64,000 nt of DNA from Anaeramoeba flamelloides. Taxonomy: Eukaryota > Metamonada > Anaeramoebidae. The stretch lies in contig JANTQA010000012.1 of the NCBI GenBank assembly GCA_027625915.1, positions 15,400,501 through 15,464,500 on the forward strand, in the 5' to 3' direction. Position numbers and translations under genes: made by a program. Positions 13,001 through 26,160 of this stretch are shown here, piece by piece (the stretch's first letter is position 1; every line of letters starts with the position of its first letter). The notes beneath the pieces are model-generated. The model searched no databases. It had not been told where the DNA came from and worked only from the letters and a program-made list of their open reading frames with translations.

Positions 13001-16000
13001 ATTATACAGTTTATGATGAGCTTTTGAAACCCTTTTACGATTTGTTGTACAGGAATATAATTTCGGAATAGAAAATCAATTTTAGGTACCTATAAATTTT
13101 CACGGTAGGGTTGGAACAGCTTTATATAATAAAAACGGAGATAGCAAGTAAATAGAGTTCGTACCAATTACAATCGACTTCTTTGAGGTTTAATTGGAAA
13201 ATAAAAAAAAAAGGAAAATGAAAGTGAAAACTTTTACTTATTTAATATTCAAATATCAGAATTAAAAAATATTCCTGAAGGAAATAAGAAATTTTACCAT
13301 TTTGAAAATTTTTAATTGTATGAACCTTACTGAAAAATGTTTTTTGAGTGCCATGAGATATTGAAACACTAAAACCAAAATACCATTCACTGCTCTATTT
13401 GTGAAAAGAAAACGAACCCAAAGTAATTCTGAGTTGATATCTTGAATTTTTCAATTTATGGAACATTTTTTTTATTAAATTTTTGGTTTAAAATAAATTT
13501 AGTATTAGATCTAGAGATGTGTTTATACAAATGATCGAAATTAATCAAAGAGTAAACGAAAAAAAATAGAGACCGGAAAATATGTGTATTTGGAACAAAT
13601 ATTTTCATTTAGAAGACCAAACACGAAAGATCACCTTTCCAAATAAATTTGTTGAAATCAAAAATGAAAAAAAAAAAAAATCGAATAAAAACCTATTTTG
13701 GAAGATTTGTTTATTATTTATCTTCTTAGTTTGTATGAATCCAAACAATTTATAACCTTGAATTTCTAGTCCCATTACTATTTATTATTTTTTTCACAAA
13801 ACTTTTTTTGACAAATTTTGTTTTCAAAATTCTTTTTTAAAATATTTTTATCAAACAAAGCCAAAACAAGGAATACTATTTGAAAAATCAAAATAAAGGG
13901 GTTGAATTCTTGGAATCAAAAAACAGTTACAAAAGATTCAAATCAAAATAATTGAAAATTTTCAAGAAAAAATTTCAATCTAATTCAGAATTATTTTGAG
14001 TTATCAATTTTAAATTGAAAATAAATAATTATCAAATCAAACAAAATACATCCAATAAATCCTTATTTCTCAAGAATAATTCAAAAAAATATCTTATTTT
14101 CTGAACTAAAACTAGAATTAGATAAATTAAATTAAAATAGGATTTTTAAATTCATTTTGGAAATTCTTTTTTAAAATAAAAAGTAATTTATTTCTCAAAA
14201 ATTTTACAAACAAAAGTATTTCCCTTAAGAATTAAAAATTAAACCTAATTAAGAAATAAGTAATTGTATCAAATTTTCAGATAAGATCAAGAAATAAATG
14301 ATTTTTATATATTTTTTCTTGACCAATTTTTTTATTTTTTTTTAATTCCATTTTTTAGTTGTTATGAAATATATATTACACTAGGATATCTGACACTTTC
14401 GTATTTATGAAAATATCAATGTATTTGGTTAAAGAAATGATTTGAAGGATTTGGTTTCACATAAATGGTGGTACTTAAAATTTGAAAAATGTACTTACTT
14501 CCTTAAGAAGGATATCAGAAATCTGAACAAACCGATTCCAATTGAAAATTGTTTATTTAAATTGGATGGTTCTTACATTTCTATCGGTTTCAAAAAATGA
14601 AAAGTTTTAAAGAACTATCCAAAATTTAGGATAAAAAATACAAAAAAGAATCTCAACAAAGATTATTCATATCTTGTGTTATATAGATAAATTAAATTCA
14701 ACCAGTTTACCATTAAATTTGTTTTAAAAAATTGTCAAGTGAAGGAAAGTCAAAATATTACAACTTTTATGATTTTTGAGGTATTTGAAAAAAAAATATT
14801 TCTTTATCAAAAAAATTTGCTGAATTTTCGAACAAAAAAAGGCAAATTTAAAAATCATTTTTTTTAAATCTCAAATATCTCTTACTTTCTGAACTTTAAC
14901 TCCAGACTTTATTCAAGTGTATTTGCATACATGCCTTAAATTCTATAATACTTGAAAATAAACTGGAAATCCGATGGTATTTAAGAATTTTAATTTTCAA
15001 TCCTGGAAAGGGGAAATTTTTGGATTTTGGAAGGAGAAAAGGGTTATCCAAAATTGAAAAAAATTCGTAATAAAAAAAAACTTAAATTGTTAACAATATC
15101 TAGTAAATTGTCATTCTATAAAGACGACAAAGATGAAATTTTACAAAAAACGTAATATCCAAGAAAAATCAAATTTGGGTGGTAATTAAAGTTTTCAGAA
15201 AGTTATAGCTTTTTTTAAGTTTTTTGAATCAAATTTCAAAATAAAAGAATAATTGATGCAAGACGATTTTCTTATAAAACTGGCATTAATTAAATAATTT
15301 GTTTTATCACCCAAATCTTTTATTTTGAACATCCAACCATCATAGCATTAAAAACTTCAAAAATTCTCTTATCTAATCTATTAATTTGAAATTAACACCT
15401 ATAAAATTCAATTATTATAACTATTCAGAATTGTATGCGATAATTTTTCGTATTCATTGAAATCAAACATTTTAAAAAATAATTTTTTTTTTTTTTTTTT
15501 AATGACAAATAATAAAAAATTATTTTCTTCCTTAACTCAATTTTTTTAAGAATAAAATCTATTGATTATTTTTTTGATAATACAAATATTAATAACGTGA
15601 CATATACGTTCACAATAATATTAACATATCACTCTTATGATCAAACGATAATTTTTTAGTAAGATTATCCAATTTATCAAATTAATCTACTCAAATTTTT
15701 CATACTTTTACTTGATTTGTTAAAATTTATATTATAGGTCAAATTAACACGGAAAATGAAACACAAATTAATAATCAAGATCATTGTAAGGTATTTAATG
15801 ATGAGTGCACTGGGCTAAATACATGCGAGAATTGCACTTCTAACAGTAATTGTAACTGGTGCCAAGTGGAAGATGAATTAACCTGTGAAAATATACTTTT
15901 TACTGAAAATAATGAAGAGTTATGCCCAATTCGAGTTACCATTTGTGCAGCATCCCCAACACCGACAGTTACGGAACAAACAAGTTCAGCAAATACAAAT

Positions 16001-16057
16001 GGTGCATTAATTTCTTTAATCTTCCTTCTTTTGGTCAGTATTCTTATTATTTCATAA
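10034..16057 (+). CDS. Secreted PSI-like cysteine-repeat protein, probably GPI-anchored
   Basis: Exons 10034-10661 and 15738-16057 join in phase 1 (GTAAGT...TATAG) to give 315 residues. Residues 1-21 form a signal peptide. Then come repeated cysteine modules resembling PSI/plexin repeats: C-x2-C-x5-C..WC patterns such as CDECVIKSGCQWC, CETCNIANGCSWC and, in exon 2, CENCTSNSNCNWC. A Thr/Ser/Pro stretch leads to a small-residue site (SSANTNG) and a hydrophobic C-terminus with no charged tail, as expected for GPI attachment. The product is probably an extracellular surface protein; its ligand is unknown. The intron is 5076 bp and filled with repeats. A frame reading past 10661 into the intron is an artefact: the repeat pattern resumes exactly in exon 2. 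An extra exon inside the intron cannot be excluded. Confidence 0.85.
10919..11086. mobile_element. MITE family M2, copy 1
   Basis: It starts AAATTTTCATTCAGCTTTCC and ends GGAAAGCTGAATGAAAATTT, a near-perfect terminal inverted repeat of about 20 bp. It also matches the interior of 19423-19600 (agaattgg...taatttaaattaatt blocks). About 168 bp, non-coding. Confidence 0.75.
11591..11680. repeat. Long perfect hairpin (31-bp stem)
   Basis: The left arm, 11591-11621, reads ggaaaatgtcactccacttt and onward. It is repeated inverted at 11650-11680 with a single mismatch, around a loop of about 28 bp. As RNA this would be a stable stem inside the intron of the PSI-like gene. Confidence 0.8.
11783..11905 (-). 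repeat. Dispersed repeat R4, copy 1
   Basis: On the minus strand, actattcgaattttatgctc...tcaaaatattgc.atttttggaa matches 21822-21945 on the plus strand. Short frames overlap both copies but are not convincing proteins. Confidence 0.65.
13280..14505 (+). mobile_element. Element R1, copy A (about 1.23 kb)
   Basis: It is collinear with 24642-25877 over its full length with high identity. Shared blocks include ccatgagatattgaaacact, ttctgagttgatatcttga and gtatttggttaaagaaatga. The ends form a short inverted repeat like AGGAARTAAGTACATTTT. No transposase is readable. It is probably a non-autonomous DNA element inserted in the PSI-like gene's intron. Confidence 0.8.
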
Positions 16058-17647
16058 TAATTTATGTATTCTATTAATAAATAATCTACGAATTATTTTT
16101 TTTTAATATGAAATTTTTATTTGAAAATTAAGTCAACTTAAAAAACTTGAACTCAAAAAAGTCAAATTAAAATTTATATTCTTTTTTTTTTAAAGAATTT
16201 CATTTGTGAATTTAAAAAATAACAAAATTGAAATTTATAGTAGTTTAACAAAATTTAAAATTAGAAAATAAAAAAAAGAAGGGGGGGTACCTAAAAAATC
16301 AAAAACTTGGGTTTGATTTTCACAAGATAATGAAATACATTTTCAGTGAAACACTTTAAGGGACCAAATATTATATTATTATTTTTTTTTGTTTAAATTT
16401 TGCTTTTTAAATTTTTTATCCTATTTTGAAGATTGGTAAACAAAAAACTCCCACTGCAACCAAGAAAAAGTCAAAAAAATCAACTGGGTGTAAAATAATT
16501 CAGCCAACTTGATTGTAATTTTATGAAGAATAAATTAAAAATAAGGAACTTTTTTATTTAAACAATTATTGTTTTTTATATAAGCAAAGTTTAAATTGAA
16601 TCTCAAAACATATTTCTTCAATATATTATATGTTTGGAATTGTCATATAAAATAAAACATTCCAAATCTGACAGTTAATATCCCATAGAGTTTCTTCAAA
16701 AAATGAAGAAAACCTCAAAGTTCGAATTTTAAAATCCTCCAAAAGAAAATATTATCTTCAAAGTATCAAGAATACGTTTTTAGTATTTTCTCAAATTATC
16801 TTGCTCTATATGTTCAATCAAAGCAAGATTATGTTGGAAACTAATCTATTCTACCGAAAATTCAACATAGAATCGTTTAAAAAATTAACTCTGTATCATC
16901 AATATTTAATTTCAAAAAAGATGTTAATCTGCAAAAATAGTCTTTTATAAAGTTCAAAGAAAAACCGAAAAACGAAAATGAAAATCTTGTATTATCCTTG
17001 AAACAATTTACCTCATTTGGGAGAAAAAAATTTTAAACCATAAAAAAAAAATCAAATATCTTGGAAGATCATTTTAAAAGTATAAAAGAAGAGAAATATT
17101 AAAATTATTTTATAAGAAAGTAAAACCAAAATTCCAAATTGTGATAACAGTATTATTTTAATTTATTAAGAGCAAATTCAATTCAAAATAGTTATTTATG
17201 AATTATAAACTAGTGATTAAGCACTTATACCAAATGGAAAAAATCGAAAGTTAAATTAGCTAGAATAATTTAAGTATGGAATTCAAATTAAATTGGTTTT
17301 GTAGTGATCATGTTGATAGGGTTAAAAAATCTCTTTTTGTATCTATCTTAGAATTTAATTTTTTCTATCCTATATACTTGAGTTTGTAAAAAAAATTATA
17401 GTATTTTTGAAAGGAATAAAAGGATTTTATTTAAATCCAATGATAAAAGTTTTGGATCTTTGTAACAAAAAAAAATAATAACTTTAAAATTCAATCCACT
17501 TATTTATTTATTTATTCAAAGAAAGGAGTAATTAAAGAAAATTTATCAAATAAAAAAGGGAGATGAAGAATATTAATTAAGTTATTTCCAAAAAAAATAA
17601 TACTATCATTTACATGGCCAAATTAAAAAAGACTGACTGTCTTTATA

Positions 17648-17714
17648 TTTTCGAGAATTCGAAAGAATTTAGTAAAATCTATATTTTTACTAAATTCTTT
17701 CTTATTCTAGAAAA
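17648..17714. repeat. Short hairpin, family R6
   Basis: This palindrome has arms ttctagaattc/cgaaagaatttagtaaaat-like around a 5-8-bp centre. It shares the core GAAAGAATT.AGTAAAAT with hairpins at 22825-22899 and 63112-63191. Confidence 0.6.
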
Positions 17715-18264
17715 GCGCTATTAGATTTTTTTTATTTTAAGTATCTTTCTTTTTATTTGAAGAAATTTTCTTTTTATTTCTTAAATTAAAAAAAAAAAGT
17801 TATACATTCAACAAAAAGTCAACAGAATACACATTGGTGATGGTAAAAACCCGATAGAAGGATTATTTATTACAGATAAAAATTCCACATTCTGTGATTA
17901 ATAATTAGTATTATGTTGTTTTTAATTTTTTATTTTATTTGAAATACATGTGTAAAATCTAATATTTTCTTCAATTCTTTTGAATTAAAAAAACATAGAC
18001 ACAACATCTCAGAGTGGGGCCCGAATTTATATATATATATTACTCTTTTAAGTATTTTTTCTTTTCAATTTATTATTATTATTTTTTCTTTAATAATTTA
18101 AGTTTTCTAACAATATGATCTTTAAATAAAAAATCCCTATAAGCGTAATAAATTTCATAATTTTGATTAGTCATATTAAAGATGTTATATGTATTAAAAT
18201 TCAATACATTTGTATAAAAATCCTCATGTAAATATGAATGTTTTAAAAAACAGTGTTTTTGCAA

Positions 18265-18790
18265 TGGTTGGGATAAATAAACTATTTCAATTATTTATTC
18301 AAAATTTTTGTAATAGTAAATTTAATATCTGATTATTTTAATAGACTAAAATAATTTGAATCAAAAAATTGTATGGTGGATACATTTCCTTGAAATTTAA
18401 AAAAAAAATAATTTCAAACAAAGTATTGGTATTCCACAAATGATATTCTTTTGAGAATACCTTTGAATTCAACAATCAAAAAAAGTTTTTCGTTTACTAA
18501 GTCAGTTCCACTTTTAAGACACAAACTTTCAAGTAAATTTATGGGGCAAAAAAATCCCAAATTAAGGCACATTTTTCAGATTCTATTTTAAACAAATTAT
18601 TCAACTAGAATTTGAATTTTATGCCATTAATTTGAGATTTTTTTTATGTATTAAATATCGTACAAAGTTTGTGCCTTAAAAATGGAACTGACTGTATTAC
18701 CAAAAGATGGATAAATAATTAAAATTATTTATTTGTCTCTAACATTGTAAAAATTCTATTTTTATAACATTCCATATTTACACTTGTGTT
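18265..18790 (-). mobile_element. Element M4, copy 2, with nested M1 MITE
   Basis: Read on the minus strand it follows the element at 35242-35609: CACAAGTGTAAAT start, attttTACAAT block, ccaatactttgtttgaaa, then agataatcag. Its far end is eroded. The M1 MITE at 18500-18694 interrupts it. Joining the flanks gives ggtaaTAgtaaac, the same as the uninterrupted sequence at about 35327-35340. Confidence 0.75.
18500..18694. mobile_element. Fold-back MITE M1, copy 1
   Basis: This 195-bp palindromic element has ends (C)AGTCAGTTCCACTTTTAAG and its complement, flanked by TA on both sides (18498-18499, 18695-18696). The arms contain repeated TTAAGGCACA-like motifs. It carries no coding capacity. It is the most diverged of the four copies. 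Confidence 0.9.
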
Positions 18791-19422
18791 GACAATAAAT
18801 AAACCATATAAATAATAGTTTAAAAATTAATTAGGAAAAACAAAAAAAAAAAAAAAAAGATATTTATGTTATTTTATAGATTATAGAAGATAAGGATTAA
18901 AATCAAAATCACTATTTTTGAGCAATCAATTGAAAATAAAATTAAGAAGAAATTTATCTTATCAAAACTGCGGATTTTAGGTTTAATGTTAATTGATTAA
19001 TTCAAAAAATCCATATTTTTATTTTTATTCTACTTCTATTTTTTTAATTTTGAAAAAAATTTCTTTAATTACACCTTTCTCTCAGATAATAATTATAAAA
19101 ATTATTTATTTGAAAAAAAAGTTTGGTTATCAAACAATGATAAAAAAACTATCTTTTTTTTAGAAAACGAAGAATTTTCTGTGGAATAAAATAATAAAAC
19201 TAGAAATTTCTTCTAAAAATAAAAACCTATTAGAATTTAATAAAAATCAACTCACTAACAGGATTTGCAAAAGAGGAAAATTGTGATTATAAAGATACTA
19301 CCATAAGGAAAATCTTTTATAGAGAATAAAATTATTGAAAATCCTTGAGGAACAATTAAAATGTAATGTGCATTTGGAATCAAAAGGAATTATTATTATT
19401 TGTTTTAAAAAAACAAGTGCCG

Positions 19423-19600
19423 AAATTTTCATTTAGCTTTCCAAAAAACAGATTTTATCAATCAAGAATCATTTCAAATTTGTTAATTCCAAAATCATTT
19501 GTTGTTTAAATAATTAATGTATCTTTTTAGAATTGGAAACTTTAATGATTTATTTTAATTATTGGAAGTTGATTTTTTTGGAAAGCTGAATGAAAATTTT
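19423..19600. mobile_element. MITE family M2, copy 2
   Basis: Ends AAATTTTCATTTAGCTTTCC and GGAAAGCTGAATGAAAATTT are the same terminal inverted repeat as at 10919-11086. It is 178 bp, with a matching but diverged interior and no coding sense. Confidence 0.75.
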
Positions 19601-20339
19601 GATCTTTTTATTTTTCAATCAACAAATAAAAATTTGGTGGTGAAGAATTTTTCACTAAGGCTGAATAAACAACTAATTATAATATTATCTAATCACTCAC
19701 AAATAATTTAGGTTGACTTTAAAATTATTACAACTTCCAATTGGGAGTTAAAAAATATTGGTATAGACATCCCAAATTCATTACAGAACATTTTTTTTGA
19801 TTGTTCAGAGTTTTTTAACAAGTATTGTGAAAGTTGAAGGAAATACCAAAGAAAATGAAATTCCTTCAAAAAATTCTTTTTTCTGAAAGATAAAAAATAA
19901 AGCGTTCCAGAGAAATTTTTAGAAGAAAAAAAAAATTAGTTACTTTATTTGTTTGAGTCTCTTTGACCCAAGAAATTTCTGAAATTTATTCTCTTTTTAT
20001 ACATACCTCAAAAGCAAACACCATTGCTATTTTACAAGAACAAATGAAATATTTTATTTGGAATATTTTCCAGAATTTGTTGAAAAAACTAACAGATCTA
20101 GGAAAAAAGCAATTAAGAAATGAAATTTAATTAATTTGTCTTAATCGATCTCTGAGGCACAATTTGAATTATGACAATTTAATTTTCAGAGTTTCTATGC
20201 CAATCAACCAAAACTCGATAAAATAAAACAATTAAATCATCCTCCAATTAACCAGACATTGGATCTTTAAATATTATCATTTTTTCTTCAATTCTTGAAA
20301 TATTTTGTTGTTACACAAGCACAATTACATTCTTCTAAT

Positions 20340-23300
20340 ATGAGCGGATCTGGTTTTGGAGTTTGTTTTAAATTAAAATATTTTTGTTCTTCTTTCTTTG
20401 GTAGTTAATTCGCCTATTTTACATTTACTTCCCACCCACTGTTTCTCCTTCAAAAAAATAACAAATAACAAATAACAAACAAAAATTAAAAATCAAAAAA
20501 CAAACCAAATCCTCACCTCGAAATTACAATTTTCAATGAATGATTAAAAACTACCGATCTTTGAATTGGAAAATTAAAAAAAAAAAACATTAACAAAAAT
20601 AAAAGTTTTCAATTGAAGAAGGAACTCAAGAAGATCATGATTATTTTGATGACACTTCATCTGAGACATCGAGTGATGACGACTTTGAAATGTTTAATGA
20701 ATACTGCGAAGATGATGACGATGATGAAGATGATCTTCCCTTTTTAAGCGAGATCACAAATAATAAGAGTAAGATTGGAAGTAGTGTTAGTTTCTTTGAA
20801 AAAGACAACTCTTCTTCATCAGAACAACTTCAACTTGATTTCCCTGTTTGGGAAAATGATGAAACAATAAACAAAACAAACCAAGAGAAATTAAACTCAA
20901 CTATCGATGTACTTGGTCAATTTTTGGATATGAAAAGCACGTATCTAACTCAATCTGTTGCATCCTTTTTGACTCATAAAGGTTTGAATAAGTTTTTTCT
21001 TTTATAGTTTTGTTTTTACAAATCCAAAAAAGATTTTTTCACATTAATGGAAACTATTTTTTTTTGTTTCATTCTTGTTTTGTATTGCTTTTTTTTTTCT
21101 TTACGTTTTTACGAATTTGAAAATTTGGATAAAAACTATTTGTTTAAAATTTCTCTTCTTTGTCAAACAAATTAGTTCCACTTCAAGTTTTTATTAATTT
21201 TATTTCGCGGATCTCGCTTGATCAAATGGAAAGTATTACAAAAGACGAAGTAAAAACAGAAAAAAATGGTTTTGAAAAGTCTTTCGATTTTTATACCCCT
21301 CGCGAGTTGGATCTTGACTTAGCCGATTACGCTTCAAAGTTGGACACAACTAAAAAAGAAAATGAAAAAGAGAAAGAAAAAGAGAAGGAAAAGGAAAAGG
21401 AAAAGGAAAAGGAAAATGGAAAAGGAAATGGAAAAGGAAATGGAAAAGAAACTGAAAAGGAAAAAAATGAACAAGACATCGAAAAAGAAACTTTAGCAAT
21501 CAGACGGTCTTATAAAGTGACAATTTTATTAGCAAAAAAAACAATGCCTACCACAAGATTACTGGAAACTCATTTTGAAACAATTTGTAAGCCCAATTTT
21601 AATTTTAATTTTTTTTTTTGTTATTTTACACAAGAACAAGAAAACACAAATTGTTTATTCCCCCAAAATATTTTTTATTCAGGTCATCGCCAATTTCTTT
21701 GGAATTAAATAGAACATCAAAAATTCATTTAATTTTGTAATTTATAAATAAATCCTCCAAAAAATATTGATCGAAAAGTTTATAAAAATTGGGATGAATT
21801 AATTTTTTCGTGGGTGAAGGACTATTCGAATTTTATGCTCTGCGATGGTTGGAATACCATACAATAAATGGGAAAACCGGTTAAAAAGTTAGAGGTTTTG
21901 CTGAAAGTCAAAATATTGCAATTTTTGGAATTTAGTTTATTTGAGAAAAAAAATATAAATTATTTTGAGATAACCTTCAAACCTAAAAAAACGGAAATTT
22001 CAAATTTCCCTGAAATACAACTTTTTTTTTCTGATCAATTGAAAATAATTGGAAAAATTGAAAAAGATACACCCATTTTATGGATAAATAAGTCATTTTT
22101 TTTGAAATAAATAATGAAGTGATCAAAGTTGAAGATCACCAATAAACGTAATTAACATTTCAGATTATGATAATTAAAATTTATCCTTTTCAACGTGGTA
22201 TGAAGTCAATATTTTGAATTTTTTTTTTAATTGTTTTTTATTGAAAACAATAATACTCATTTTCAATATTGAAAAAGGTATTCAAAAAATTGAAGACTAA
22301 TCGAAAATTTTCGATCATTTGTTTTTCGTATTCCCTTTTTTTATAAACTTCAGGTCACAAATATATCAAATCATATCTAAATTTGTTGATTATTATAGCT
22401 CAATAAAATACTCAATTAATGGAACAACTTTCAAACAAAGCCAATTTTTTAAAAAAAATAAACAAAGAAAAAAGATTCCGATGTTTTGTTTTTAGACCAA
22501 AACCAAGTTCGTTAAAAAGTTAAAGATTTTTCTCTAAAAAATTTCAAAATAAAAAAAGAGTTGATATTTTTTTTATTTATTATTATTTAAGGGAGGAGAT
22601 ATTAACCACTCTTGTTTGCTGTTAGGTTTTTTTTAATTTGTGAAATAAAAAGAAAATTTATTTAATTTTTTTATTTCAAAAATTAAAAAAAAACACCTTT
22701 AGCTTTTCACGAGTTTTTTGTTTATTTGGAAAACTCAAAAAAACCTAGGACACTTTACAAAAAAACCTCAAAAAAACCTAGAATACTTAACAAATAAAAC
22801 AGAAAACCACAAGAAAACCGCCGTTAGGTTTTCCAGAATTTAAAAGAATTGAGTTAAATCTTTGATTTTACTCAATTCTTTCGAATTCTAGAAAACCTAG
22901 GCACTTAACAGCACTCTTCGGCACTTTACAGAATTCCTAAATTTTTATTTAGAAATTTTATAAAAGTAAAAAGATTTGATATTAAGTAAATAAAAAAAAA
23001 ATACTTTTCATTTTTTGCATAATATATATCAAAGCTATTTTTTAAAAATTTTGACTCGCTTTAATATGTTAATGGAAGTTGTTCTGTGGTTTTATCCCAT
23101 ATTCTTCTCAAAAAAATATTTTCAATTTTTTGATCAGAATTATTTTTTCTAATTTTGTAAATTTTTGTTTTTCTTTTGTTTTTCATTATTTTGTTTTTCT
23201 TTTTTGTTAAATTTTTGTTTCTTTTTCTTTTTTTTAACAATTATTTTTTTTGATCTTTTTTTTTTTTTTTTTTTTTTAAAAAAAGATAATGTGTAAAAAA

Positions 23301-26122
23301 AAAAAGATCTTTTAAAAGACCAATAATCATAAAGAAAATTTAGACTATATCATGTCTTTTAAAATGAATTTAATTATTAGCAAAAAAATATTCGTGTTCA
23401 ACTTTTTTTCGGTGAAAGTTCAGTAATAAAAAATCGTAATGTTCATTTCAAAAATTGTGACTCACTTTTTTATAGTTTTGGGTTTTATTTTTTTTTTTAA
23501 TTTATAAAATATCAGGCTTTTATATGTTTGGAATGATTTAAAAGTGAATAATTAATCATATTTAATTTTTAGTATTTCTTTAATACTAAAGGATAAATAT
23601 TTTTTTTTTCAATTTATTATTTCAGATGAGTCAAAATTTTTGAAATGGAGTTTAGAGAAGTGATTACTATTTAAATTTTTTTTAATTGTTATTCGATCTT
23701 TTAATCAAATTTGTTAGATTTAAAATCATTTACTTATTCAAGAATCTTAAACAAACAAGATTTTTTTTTCTGAAAAAGTAATTTTTAAATAAACCAAATT
23801 CCATATTAAAAAAAAAACAAAAAAATTGTTTATTTCAATCACCAAAACACGTTTTTAAGAAGATTAGTGGAAAAAAAAATAATATAACAAATTTATTCCA
23901 AAACTTGAGAATAAATACTTTTGATTGATTTGAACAAAATTCTCCAATAGTATAACTCTATTAAAATAATTATCTCCTAACCTAATTTTTAAATTTTTAT
24001 TTAACATTTTTTAAAAATATAAATTTTTTAATACAATATATAATCATAGGTAAACAATTGTTTGAAACATTAAAACCACATTCAAAGGGAAGTTTATTTC
24101 ATTTTGCAAGCTTATTTGACATTTTATTAGCGTTTAATCCTTTAAAAATGTATGAATTGATGTTAGAAAATAAATTAAACCTATTTCTTTCCTTAACACA
24201 TTATACTTATAACCAAAGTATATCCAATTGTTTAATAAAATTAATTTCATTTAAAATGCCACAAAAAGAATTAGAAACTGATTTTCTTCGTTTAAAAGTT
24301 GCATTATTAAAAACCCTAGGGAGCCAAGATTTTCATTTTATAAAGGGATTATTTAGTCAAATTACAAAATCGAAAGGTAACCATTTTTTCTTTCCTTCTT
24401 TCTCTCCTACCATCTTTCTTTTTTTTAAATTCTTATTAATTTATGATTTGAATTTTGAATTTGCTAATGCAAATGATATTATTATTTTTTTGATTTTGTA
24501 TTTTATGAATTTTTCTTCTTCTCTTCTTTTTATTTTGAATAATTTTTCTCTGATTATTCCTTTCTCTTCATAAATAATCAATTTGTCATAAAAAAAGAAA
24601 ATTTCAATGAAAAAAAAAAAATTCCATTAATTTTATATTTAGGAAATAAAGTACGTTTTACCATTTTGAAAAAATTATAATTGTGGTGAACCTTACTGAA
24701 AAACATTTTTTGAATGCCATGAGATATTGAAACACTTGAAACCAAAATACCATTCACTGCTCTATTTGTGAAAAGAAAACGAACCCAAAGTAATTCTGAG
24801 TTGATATCTTGAATTTTTCAATTTATGGAACATTTTTTTTTGATTAAATTTTTGGTTTAAAATAAATTTAGTATTGGATCTAGAGATGTGTTTATACGAA
24901 TGAGTGAAATTAATCAATGAGTAAACCAAAAAAAAAAAAAAAAGACTGGAAAAGATGTGTATTTTCAACGAATATTTTCATTTAGAATACTAAAACATGG
25001 AAGATCTACTTTCTAAATAAATTTGTTGAAATCAAAAATGAAAAAAAAATCGAATAAAAACCTATTTTGGAAGATTTGTTTATTATTTATCTTCTTAGTT
25101 TGCATGAATCCAAACAATTTATAACCTTGAATTTCTAGTCCCATTACTATTTATTATTATTTCACAAAACATTTTTTGACTAATTTTGTTTTCTAAATTC
25201 AATTTTCAAAAATTTTCATCAAACAAAGCCAAAACAAAGAATACTGTTCCAAAGATTAAAATAAATGGGTTGAATTCTTGGAATCAAAAAACAGTTAAAA
25301 AAGATTCAACCAAAAATCAAAGAAAAATTTCAAGAAAAAATTTCAATCTGAATTCAGAATTATTTTGAGTTTCAAATTTTAAATTGAAAATAAATAATTA
25401 TCAAATCAAACAAATACATCCAATAAATCCTTATTTCTGAAGAAGAATTCATAAAAAAATCCTATTTTCTGAACTAAAACTAGAATTAGATAAATTAAAT
25501 TAAAATAGGATTTTTAAATTCATTTTGGGAATTCTTTTAAAATAAAAAGTAATTTATTTCTCAAAAATTTTACAAACAAAAGTATTTCCATTAAGAATTA
25601 AAAAATAAAACCAAGTAAAGAATGAGTAATCGTATCAAATGTTATTGACAAGATCAAGAAATAAATGATTTTTTTATTTATTTTTTCTTGACCAATCTTT
25701 TCATTTTTTTTTGAATTCCATTTTTTAGTTGTTATGAAAATATATTACACTCGGATATATCCCACTCCCTTATTTATTAAAATATCAATGTATTTGGTTA
25801 AAGAAATGATTTGAAGGATTTGGTTTCACATAAATGTTGGTACTCAAAAAATGAAAAATGTACTTAGCCTCTTAAAAAAATTTTTAAAAATAATCCAACT
25901 TTCCGGTTCTTAAAGATGGATTTTAATCAAACTTTGGTGTCAAAAAATTTGATGAAATTGTTTTAATTGTAAACATTAACAGAATCACAAAAATCCCAAA
26001 AATCCCGGAAAGAAATCACAGAAATCACAGAAATATGGAACTGAATTTTTTCCCTATTACTATATCTTTTTCATTTTAACTCTTAATATAAATATAAATA
26101 TCTGATTGTTTAATAATTTTAA

Positions 26123-26160
<38 letters not shown>

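Larger units (their letters stand above)
10662..15737 (+). other. 5.1-kb repeat-filled intron of the PSI-like gene
   Basis: The donor GTAAGTTG and acceptor TATTATAG bracket DNA that holds a small MITE (10919-11086), a 31-bp-stem hairpin (11591-11680), repeat R4 (11783-11905) and a full 1.2-kb element R1 (13280-14505). Stretches near 12000-12100 and 13200-13280 also resemble each other (gaaaatgaaagtga...attcaaata). No coding exon was recognised. It is far longer than the 78-315-bp introns elsewhere in the window. Confidence 0.75.
16058..20339. other. Intergenic, element-rich
   Basis: This lies between the PSI-like gene and the large SAPS gene, both on the plus strand. It contains a short hairpin (17648-17714), an M4 element with a nested M1 (18265-18790) and an M2 MITE (19423-19600). 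I found no exon in the remainder. Confidence 0.6.
21587..24049 (+). other. 2.46-kb intron of SAPS gene 1
   Basis: It runs from GTAAGCCC to ATCATAG. It holds repeat R4 copy 2, the hairpin cluster at 22590-22940 and repeat R5 copy 2. The 80-residue frame at 21868-22110 overlaps R4 and is not supported as an exon. Confidence 0.7.

Noticed and set aside
21868-22110. 80-residue frame in the SAPS gene 1 intron
   Set aside because: It lies over dispersed repeat R4, and the inverted copy does not keep the frame well.
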